In this document: in pieces, positions 28,201 through 34,125 of the stretch
Position numbering within the stretch: the first letter of the stretch is position 1
Layout of the letters: every line of letters starts with the position of its first letter
Assembly: GCA_005792145.1 (NCBI GenBank)
Contig: SXSS01000103.1
Location: forward strand, 1-34,125
Source of the DNA: Planctomycetia bacterium
Lineage (GTDB): Bacteria > Planctomycetota > Phycisphaerae > Phycisphaerales > SM1A02
Direction: 5' to 3'
Length of the DNA stretch: 34,125 nt
The notes under the pieces: generated by a model
The model's database searches: none
What the model saw: only the letters and a program-made list of their open reading frames with translations
Told to the model about the DNA's origin: nothing
Program-made: the position numbers and the translations under genes

Positions 28201-30096
28201 ACTCGAAAGATTCTTACGAATGAAATGTAATTCTTCGTGTGCGATGCGCACGAAATCTTCATAGTTGAATCGCCCATAATGCAGTTCGTGCCAGACTTCC
28301 CAGCGTGATCTCTCCGCCGTCGCCAAATCATCCATCACCCGCACTGGCACGCCATCAATGGTCGCGGGAAGTGCGACGCATCCATTTCCGCAGAGCCAGT
28401 CAGTCAGATATTGCAGCGACTGAAAAATGTTGTAACGAATCTCATCAGGGTGGTTGTTGGCGACCGTTGCAGATTCCCGTCCATCCGCAACCAGAATCGA
28501 CCGCGCATACAAAGGATCGTCTCGATCAAGCCCACGCACATCTTGCCCTTGGATGAAATCCAAGACTTCGCGTTGATGATCAGGTGCCAACAAAGCACAC
28601 ACCAAATCATCGAGCGGTGCGGATTCGCCATTTTTCGTGCGCTTCCATCCTTCAACAAGCGCAAGTCCAAGCCTGACAAAATCTGGATGAGCGACCCAAA
28701 ATCCATCAAGATTCCGCTTCATCTGCGTGATCACATCTTTGATGAATCCTTTGATCGCAACTTGGAACGAAGCACTCCGCATATCACCATCTGATGGAAG
28801 CACTCCATACATTCCCCCCACCTTGATGCCTCCGCGCGAACCAACAACCTCCGCAAGCAAGTCATGCGACGCCTTGATGTTGTTGATGACTATGTTCGGA
28901 TCAGCCTTGACTGGAATTCGATAGTTGCCATCATTCTTCATCAAGCGCGCGGTTGATGCGAGAAAATCGTGCCAGCCAAGCGATGCGCCTGCAAAGTATG
29001 GATGCAACTCATCCATAATCTCATTCATACGGAAGACTGCGCGCGGATTTTCTAGAACGATCATCACTCGAATCGTGCCAATCCTGTACCGCGGGTGCCG
29101 AGCGCAAATCATTCGCTCTGCGTTTTCCATCATGATGCGGATGTACGCCGCCTCTTCTTGTGTCTCCAACTTTGGAACATAAAACACAAGCGCCTGAGGA
29201 TTATTCCAATTCGCAAAGAGATGAAGCGCAAAGTCATACAAATGCAAAGGCAACGGGTTGTCGCCCAGGAAAAGAAATGGACAAGGCATCGCAAGACCCG
29301 GAAATCGCTTGATTGGCAGCGAAAGTTGCGATGACGCCAATCGATATTCCTTTCCAGTGCGCCCATCCACATATGTGATGGTCCCCTGCAAGCAGCCAGT
29401 CAGATTTTCCCCCGCCAAGATCAGGTCGCTGCGCAAAGGTGTCTTGGAATCTTCATCGTCTGCTCCCCACTTTGCGCTTGCGCTGAAGTCCTTCAGCAAC
29501 TCCGCAACAATCGCTGGCTCGCCATCAAGCTTGCGATGAAATGCATTCATTGCATTGATCGAAAGCTTCGCGTCATCCGGTGGACCAAAGAGGGTGACAT
29601 GCTCTCCACGCAAAAACTCAGGAACCAAAGCAATGGGCTGACCGCCGCCCGAGCGACAAAAGAATTCGCTCAGCGGACCAATGACCACTCTCCCCTGAGC
29701 GTCTTCTTGACCAATGACTGTGCGATAGTCGGGATCGCTATAAGCAACCTTCAGCGAAGAGTTCAGCTCGAAGCACGCTTGCGTTCGCTCGTCGATGAAT
29801 GCTCGGTCGACGACTCGTTGTTGCAACACTTGCCGCAAGTGCGTTTTCACAGATTCATAAAGTTCGCAAAGAAACTGCAGAGATTCTGGGTTTTCCAATC
29901 CCCCGCTCGCGCCAATCTGCCACATATTCGCCACGCCATCAACTGGCTTGCGCTGATCGGCAAGATGCATCAACAATTCATGTGAAATAAAATCTCGGTA
30001 TGTTGGAATCTCCGCGCCATCCATAACTCCACGTCCGATCATCGAAGCACGATACCCATGCCGCACAACTTGTCGCAGCGTTGACCCGCACGACAT
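25288..30096 (-). CDS. Four-domain fusion: malate synthase - OHCU decarboxylase - beta-lactamase-type serine hydrolase - allantoicase (1602 aa)
   Basis: Single uninterrupted ORF; each domain supported by separate motifs (see domain entries). The start may be internal (ATG at 30042 or 30024). Confidence 0.9.
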   Translation of the reverse strand: MSCGSTLRQVVRHGYRASMIGRGVMDGAEIPTYRDFISHELLMHLADQRKPVDGVANMWQIGASGGLENPESLQFLCELYESVKTHLRQVLQQRVVDRAFIDERTQACFELNSSLKVAYSDPDYRTVIGQEDAQGRVVIGPLSEFFCRSGGGQPIALVPEFLRGEHVTLFGPPDDAKLSINAMNAFHRKLDGEPAIVAELLKDFSASAKWGADDEDSKTPLRSDLILAGENLTGCLQGTITYVDGRTGKEYRLASSQLSLPIKRFPGLAMPCPFLFLGDNPLPLHLYDFALHLFANWNNPQALVFYVPKLETQEEAAYIRIMMENAERMICARHPRYRIGTIRVMIVLENPRAVFRMNEIMDELHPYFAGASLGWHDFLASTARLMKNDGNYRIPVKADPNIVINNIKASHDLLAEVVGSRGGIKVGGMYGVLPSDGDMRSASFQVAIKGFIKDVITQMKRNLDGFWVAHPDFVRLGLALVEGWKRTKNGESAPLDDLVCALLAPDHQREVLDFIQGQDVRGLDRDDPLYARSILVADGRESATVANNHPDEIRYNIFQSLQYLTDWLCGNGCVALPATIDGVPVRVMDDLATAERSRWEVWHELHYGRFNYEDFVRIAHEELHFIRKNLSSGSKIVQVKWDDRTRKWYPVAMNIMLQLMASDTPVEFATELMLPFTLETIRRHDDPWAVAQSIEPRKYQIPMRVARLHAFFSVCASQRFAAQMSRDSVVNLRVAQELVGSFTLDEINEAAGFHGDIGESARSLDATAAQEQSDVFQKSAGKVGQGEELLSLGRTYRERFGFKFLIAAKGRSEVELLGALKERLNHTQSEEIENARKALWQITKNRLESQPIDTVQQELAEALAKHGVHGASISMTEDGKHIQELQFGNRDALHPVTGQTLFEIASLSKSIAACFAMEYFRAAQTPLHTQVNTLFAKSASTFRIRSHDANHPEWADQVTIAHLISHQAMNTHYVNGIPANEAMPPIEELLEGNARYGYKPIRAINAPGTKFQYSGGGFMVLQHLIQSIERAPINTLMAVFLRKLGMNSCSFEESALADRECASGFLDSGSAVEGTRKIFPALAAGAVATAADVLRFLSALTHAAQDLGGCGPISHETAMRMLHGFDKGARDFMGCMMGLGIFVAEAGPNRLSIHQGSNDGFRSIFIQCHTGPDAGKGFVVLCNGEEAGMRFISQAAQIILRHLAIRGVDCSRFQTELSRSSARALEGAEQVQRVNVGYRELVFSAFEEDLPEEIFDRGPRDPLADFNLVVGARVESASNQRFARAENLLSQNLPVFDPALFGRQGKIMDSWETVRHNSASCDWMIFEMVSEAAIDCVVISTQFHLGNHAEGFEVEGWNSIQGRWQTIVPRMQLYGHSLHAAHSVSGDGKFRRIRVRMYPDGGLTRLALYGVELPAQEKANLFSPAIRQHPEFDSQTRKPMTPKYVATEAEISANFERHKGSEVDIASAAFGGRVISASNEHYSPATQVISPYPPLNMVDGLESARSRVAGHSENVVIALGRKAKIKRIVVDFKRFVNNNPQEISVDGLCAGKWIALVARTNVKAFAGSAVAFAVESAEPCDQVRVTVFPDGGMNRVRVFSAG
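25291..26325 (-). other. Domain 4 of fusion: allantoicase, two repeats (about aa 1258-1602)
   Basis: ARVESASNQRFARAENLL..GKIMDSWETVRHN..CDWMIFEM..STQFHLGNHAEGFEVEGW and second repeat FGGRVISASNEHYSPATQVI..MVDGLESARSR..HSENVVIALG..VVDFKRFVNNNPQEISVDG; both end in a (Y/F)PDGGxxRxRxx-type strand. Confidence 0.88.
26482..27540 (-). other. Domain 3 of fusion: class C beta-lactamase-type serine hydrolase (about aa 853-1205)
   Basis: SLSK (Ser-x-x-Lys, aa 906-909), APGTKFQYSGGGFMVLQHLIQ (Tyr motif at aa 1013), IHQGSNDGFRS (HxG at aa 1154). Confidence 0.88.
27547..27984 (-). other. Domain 2 of fusion: OHCU decarboxylase (UraD-like, about aa 705-850)
   Basis: CASQRFAAQM, FHGDIGE (candidate catalytic His), AAQEQSDVF, YRERFGFKFLIAAKGRSEVELLGALKERLNHTQSEEIENARKALWQITKNRLES. 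Confidence 0.85.
27997..30096 (-). other. Domain 1 of fusion: malate synthase A-like (about aa 1-700)
   Basis: LSINAMNAF, WGADDEDSKTPLRSDLILAGENLTGCLQGTITYVD.RTGKEYRL, YVPKLETQEEAA, VMIVLENPRAVFRMNEIMDEL, DGFWVAHPDFV, VMDDLATAERSR (compare MEDAATAEISR of malate synthases). Confidence 0.88.
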
Positions 30097-30115
30097 TCTG
30101 ATTTATTCTGACTGT

Positions 30116-30466
30116 GTGACACCTCTCGCCATACTTGGACTTTCGACTCATGTCCTCAATACAGCAACTGGCGATCCTGCTGCGGATATGAAAGTGCGAT
30201 TCCAATCACTTGAAGGTGGCGCATGGTTCGATCGACACGAAACGCACACCGATGCTGACGGACGAGCGCAAGGATTTTCCAAGGGACCACTTGCCGCAGG
30301 AAATTTTCGACTCATCTTCGATGCGGGACCGTGGTTTACTCGGCGCGGCCAAGATTGTTTTTTCCCCCAAGTCACCATCGAGTTTCAAGTGACTGATCCC
30401 AAACGACACCATCATGTGCCTCTGCTGCTCAGCCCATTTGGATATTCAACCTATCGAGGCAGTTGA
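30116..30466 (+). CDS. uraH: 5-hydroxyisourate hydrolase (transthyretin-like)
   Basis: GTG start; LGLSTHVLNTATGDPAADM and C-terminal HHHVPLLLSPFGYSTYRGS. Confidence 0.95.
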   Translation: MTPLAILGLSTHVLNTATGDPAADMKVRFQSLEGGAWFDRHETHTDADGRAQGFSKGPLAAGNFRLIFDAGPWFTRRGQDCFFPQVTIEFQVTDPKRHHHVPLLLSPFGYSTYRGS

Positions 30467-30468
30467 AC

Positions 30469-31404
30469 ATGGCGATCATCCTTGGCGAAAATCGATATGG
30501 AAAAGCGGAAGTCAGAGTCTTTCGCGTCACGCGCAGTGGTGATACGCACGAAGTCCTCGACCTGAATGTGACTGTTTTATTGAGCGGCGATTTCACGGCA
30601 ACACACTTGACCGGCGATAACACGCAAGTGTTGACAACCGATGCAATGAAAAACACAGTCTTTGTTTTTTCCCACGAGTATGGCGCAATGGAACCCGAAG
30701 CATTTGGATTGTTGCTTGCAAGACATTTCGTCTCCACGCAATCGCATGTATCCAAAGCTGAAGTCCGTATCGAAAAATTTGATTGGGACCGGATTATTTC
30801 CAAAGGCAAGCCGCATCCGAGCGCGTTTCGCAAAAGTGGATCGATGACAAGAACGGCGACTGCGCTCGTCTGCCGAGATGGTGCGAAGACGCAAGATTTT
30901 ATTGTCGGTGGACTGAATGACTTGGTGATCTTGAAGACAAGCAAGAGCGAATTTCGCGGATTTCTGCGCGACAAATTTACAACACTTGCCGAAACCACCG
31001 ACCGAATCATGGCAACGGAAGTCTGCGCTCGTTGGAGGATTTCTGCTTCAGAATCATTGAGGCTTGACCACATCGACTGGGCAAAGAACTTTCTCAACAC
31101 GGTCGACACCATGCTGGGCGCATTCGCCGAACATCACAGCCATTCATTGCAGGAAACTCTTTTCTTGATGGGCGAGCGCGTTCTATCCAATCACCCTGAA
31201 ATTGCCGCCATTCGGCTCTCACTTCCAAACAAGCATCACTTTGCAGTTGACCTTTCGGCTTTCGAGCGCGAGAACCACAACGAAGTTTTCATCGCCGCAG
31301 ACAGGCCATATGGATTGATCGAGGCGGTAATCGAGCGCGATGATCCCAAGACATCATCGGCATCATCGGGGTCTGCTGTGGCGCACACTTGGCCAGCGTG
31401 GTAA
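30469..31404 (+). CDS. Urate oxidase (cofactor-independent uricase)
   Basis: GDNTQVLTTDAMKNTVFVFS, LPNKHHFAVDLSAFERENHNEVFIAADRPYGLIEAVIER; ATG at 30469 (the track uses TTG at 30463). Confidence 0.93.
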   Translation: MAIILGENRYGKAEVRVFRVTRSGDTHEVLDLNVTVLLSGDFTATHLTGDNTQVLTTDAMKNTVFVFSHEYGAMEPEAFGLLLARHFVSTQSHVSKAEVRIEKFDWDRIISKGKPHPSAFRKSGSMTRTATALVCRDGAKTQDFIVGGLNDLVILKTSKSEFRGFLRDKFTTLAETTDRIMATEVCARWRISASESLRLDHIDWAKNFLNTVDTMLGAFAEHHSHSLQETLFLMGERVLSNHPEIAAIRLSLPNKHHFAVDLSAFERENHNEVFIAADRPYGLIEAVIERDDPKTSSASSGSAVAHTWPAW

Positions 31405-31504
31405 ATCGCTCGAAATTTACGACAAAGGCGTTGCAAACGAACCCACATTGGCCACTGCCATATTCCTGACCACCCTGATCATCCAACGCCCATAAAACAA
31501 TCCC

Positions 31505-31533
31505 AAAGAAAAACCCCCGCACTTGCGGGGGTT
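31505..31533 (-). terminator. Rho-independent terminator
   Basis: Perfect 9-bp stem aacccccgc/gcgggggtt with actt loop; on the minus strand it is followed by TTTTTCTTT, just downstream of the alpha-CTD gene stop. Confidence 0.88.
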
Positions 31534-31571
31534 GAATGAATCACTGGTTGAGAAACAAAGTCGAAGAGCGC

Positions 31572-32489
31572 TTACTCCAACACGCGAAGAGAAAGTCCGT
31601 GCGTTGCAAGCTGAGCCTTGATTTCGTCGAGGCTGGTCGAACCAAAGTTCTTCATCCCCATCAATTCGGCTTCCGTGCGACATGCGAGTTCTCCAAGCGT
31701 TCGCACTTCGAGCAACTGAACAGCCTTCTTCGCGCGGATCGTCAATTCGAGCGCGCTGATTGGCAGCTCCAACAATTCTGGTGCGACCTGCAAGCGCAAC
31801 TGATCCAAATATTCTCGGCGGTATGACTCTTCGAATCCACCTTCAAGACCTTGTCCCAAGCGCAGTCCGCGCGAATTGAGCATCGACTTGATCTCATTGA
31901 TGCTGGTTTCGCCAAAGTTCTTGAATGCCATCAGCTCCGCTTCGGTGACGCGCAAGAGATCTCCAAGCGTGCGAATTTCCACCTTTTTCAGGCAGTTTCG
32001 CGCGCGCGCTGAAAGTTCGAAGTCCGTGATCGGCGTATCGAGAATCGCATTGCGCCGCGCAGTTTGCTGTTCAGCATTCGGGTCATACGACATCGTCTTC
32101 ACAGCGCAGACATCTTTGACATACATGCGCGCATGACCATTGTTTGGATACAAAGTCAACACGCGTCGCAAGCATCGCTCCGCCCGTACGAGTTCTCCCA
32201 TGTCCTCATAAAGCACAGCAAGATTGATCATCGCATTGACTGGTGGGGTTGGGAGATAGCAGATCTCCTCGTACAAATCGATCGCCTCCTCGTCCTCTCC
32301 CATGCGATCGAGCAACTTTGCCAACGCGAAGAGCGTCGTGACCGAACGGTCAGACTCGAGAGCCTTCCTATATGCGGCAACCGCTTCATCTCGGCGACCT
32401 TCGTTCGCGTGGCGAACCGCTAGGTCGAAGTGTGGCTTGGCTGCTGTTGGATTCGCTGGATTGACATGCTTGATCGTTGCGTTACTCAT
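31572..32489 (-). CDS. TPR protein with two C-terminal RNA polymerase alpha-CTD-like domains
   Basis: TPR-like AVAAYRKALESD / EEAIDLYEEI / VRAERCLRRVLTLYP; two alpha-CTD cores: ISALELTIRAKKAVQLLEVRTLGELACRTEAELMGMKNFGSTSLDEIKAQL and ITDFELSARARNCLKKVEIRTLGDLLRVTEAELMAFKNFGETSINEIKSML. Confidence 0.88.
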   Translation of the reverse strand: MSNATIKHVNPANPTAAKPHFDLAVRHANEGRRDEAVAAYRKALESDRSVTTLFALAKLLDRMGEDEEAIDLYEEICYLPTPPVNAMINLAVLYEDMGELVRAERCLRRVLTLYPNNGHARMYVKDVCAVKTMSYDPNAEQQTARRNAILDTPITDFELSARARNCLKKVEIRTLGDLLRVTEAELMAFKNFGETSINEIKSMLNSRGLRLGQGLEGGFEESYRREYLDQLRLQVAPELLELPISALELTIRAKKAVQLLEVRTLGELACRTEAELMGMKNFGSTSLDEIKAQLATHGLSLRVLE

Positions 32490-32637
32490 TCGTATAAAAC
32501 CTCGTTGGGATAGAACTTGCGAAAACCTCTTTACCAAGAACCAAAATCTGCACCGCGCATTTTTGGGGGGGTCGAGAAGCATACCTCCAACCGCCCAAGT
32601 TCAACAAAGTTTTCCGAGACGCACAATTCGACCAAAT

Positions 32638-34092
32638 TCACCCCTTTGAAGCATGCAAAACCAATCGGTGAGTCCGCCATGGTCCCTTCTCGAAGCGCCA
32701 AGTCATCGCTGCGCCGAGAATGATGATGTAAATTGTCGATCCGATCCACGGTCCAACCGATCCAAGCTGCGGGAATGCGTTCGCGATCCAAGCACCTGCG
32801 CCAACAATCAAAGACCAACTCAGCGTGACCGTGATTATCCCAGGCCAAAAAGTATCGCCCGCTCCACGAAGCGCTCCGATGTAGACAATTCCAACCGCAT
32901 CGAATGCCTGAAAGATCGCAGCGCAAATCATGATGCGACTTCCAAGTTCGACCACATTCTGAGCAGATGCGCCATCATTTGCTGAGGCAGTTGTAAAGAG
33001 TCGCACCATCGGCTCGCGAAAGATCATCATCAAGACTCCCCACATTGCCATATACAAGACGCTCATCCAAAGTGCCGTGCGTGCATATCGCTCTGCAAGT
33101 TCAGGTTTATTCGCACCGATTGATCGACCAACAAGAGTCGTGGTTGCGATGCTGAATCCAACCGCGGGCATAAATGAAAGATGCATATATCGCAAGACGA
33201 TCCATCCTGCCGCCAAATGATCCGTGCCAAATTCGCCAACCAAGATTGTCATGAAGACCGACCAACAAAACATTTCGTTTCCAAACTGAATGCTTGCCGG
33301 CCAACCAACGCGGATCAAATCGAAAATCGCACCCCAATCGGGTCTCCAAGAAGTGCGCGTATGAAATTCGCGCGCCATTTTCGGTCCCAGAAAAATCGCC
33401 AGAGGCAGAAGGCATTCCACGGCAACACCCATCACCGTTGCGATACCCGCGCCGACGACACCCATCGGCGCGAACCAAGGCACGCCTGGAATTCCAAGTG
33501 GCGGCAAGCCAAACTGCGGCAAGCCAACATCACCATAAATCAGCGCGTAATTCATCACGATATTCACGACATTGCCAAGGATCGCAGCCAGCGTCACGAT
33601 CTTTGGACGAGAGATACCGAAGAAATAATTGCTCATCGCCTTGCCAACGAGAGTGAAGCAACCACCCGCCATCATCAACTGCGCGTATTGAACTTCCAGC
33701 AGTTCGAGGCGAGGCTCGTGATTCATCCACGAAAAACCAATTGGTATCAGTAAAAATCCCGCGGGAATAAGAATGACAATCCACGACAGCATCGCAAGCC
33801 AAATTCCAGACCATGCATATCGCGCCGCCTTGGTGGGTTCTCCAGCACCAACACTTTGCGAAACGAAAGTGTTGACAAGACTGATTGCACCAACAAGAAA
33901 TGCGATGATCGTCCAAGACCAAACTCCACCATTTCCTTGCGCTGCGAGTTCGAGCGGACCAAGTTGCGCGACCATAATGCTGTCCACGAATTGCATCAGC
34001 GTGTAACTGATCATCGTGATGACCGTCGGCCACGCAAGCGACCACACTTCGCTCGCAGAGCGAACTGCTGTCTTGACTTTATGAATTGGCAT
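32638..34092 (-). CDS. MATE-family efflux transporter
   Basis: Multi-spanning membrane protein; MQFVDSIMVAQLGPLELAAQGNGG, GAGIATVMGVAVECLLPLA, VGRSIGANKPELAERYARTALW. Confidence 0.9.
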   Translation of the reverse strand: MPIHKVKTAVRSASEVWSLAWPTVITMISYTLMQFVDSIMVAQLGPLELAAQGNGGVWSWTIIAFLVGAISLVNTFVSQSVGAGEPTKAARYAWSGIWLAMLSWIVILIPAGFLLIPIGFSWMNHEPRLELLEVQYAQLMMAGGCFTLVGKAMSNYFFGISRPKIVTLAAILGNVVNIVMNYALIYGDVGLPQFGLPPLGIPGVPWFAPMGVVGAGIATVMGVAVECLLPLAIFLGPKMAREFHTRTSWRPDWGAIFDLIRVGWPASIQFGNEMFCWSVFMTILVGEFGTDHLAAGWIVLRYMHLSFMPAVGFSIATTTLVGRSIGANKPELAERYARTALWMSVLYMAMWGVLMMIFREPMVRLFTTASANDGASAQNVVELGSRIMICAAIFQAFDAVGIVYIGALRGAGDTFWPGIITVTLSWSLIVGAGAWIANAFPQLGSVGPWIGSTIYIIILGAAMTWRFEKGPWRTHRLVLHASKG

Positions 34093-34125
34093 AAGTGATC
34101 TTTTTCAGTCGATGACTTTGGAGAA

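Noticed and set aside
32565-32571. Run of seven G as a phase-variation tract
   Set aside because: Lies in the intergenic region upstream of the likely alpha-CTD gene start; no reading frame would be switched and one short run is weak evidence
1-34125. CRISPR array, prophage, transposon or tRNA/rRNA genes
   Set aside because: No spaced direct repeats, transposase or phage structural motifs, or RNA gene sequences recognised by eye

Overview
This 34 kb, gene-dense bacterial window looks chromosomal, possibly from the Planctomycetes/Phycisphaerae (inferred from gene content only). It holds about 26 confident protein-coding genes. I recognised no rRNA, tRNA, CRISPR array or transposase. Left part: a lipoprotein, a Tat-type Gfo/Idh/MocA oxidoreductase, a DUF1444-like protein, kdsA-mcsA-mcsB, a pterin-4a-carbinolamine dehydratase, a SpoIIE-type phosphatase, riboflavin synthase and a SpoIID-like protein. 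Centre (about 9.9-19.5 kb): a molybdenum-cofactor/formate dehydrogenase block (MOSC protein, moaA, mobA, FdhF/YdeP-like oxidoreductase, fdhD, moaE, moaD, moeA, moaC, mogA). Next (about 19.5-31.4 kb): a purine-catabolism locus with xdhA-xdhB-xdhC, a DUF3891 gene, HIU hydrolase and uricase. It also contains one 1602-aa ORF that reads as malate synthase + OHCU decarboxylase + beta-lactamase-type serine hydrolase + allantoicase. The locus therefore encodes most of the route from xanthine to malate, with no recognisable allantoinase or ureidoglycolate lyase. The four-domain protein, whose serine-hydrolase domain sits where allantoinase activity is needed, is the best candidate for an undescribed system. 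Right end: a TPR protein with two RNA polymerase alpha-CTD modules and a MATE transporter. All family calls are from reading motifs by eye; no searches were run.
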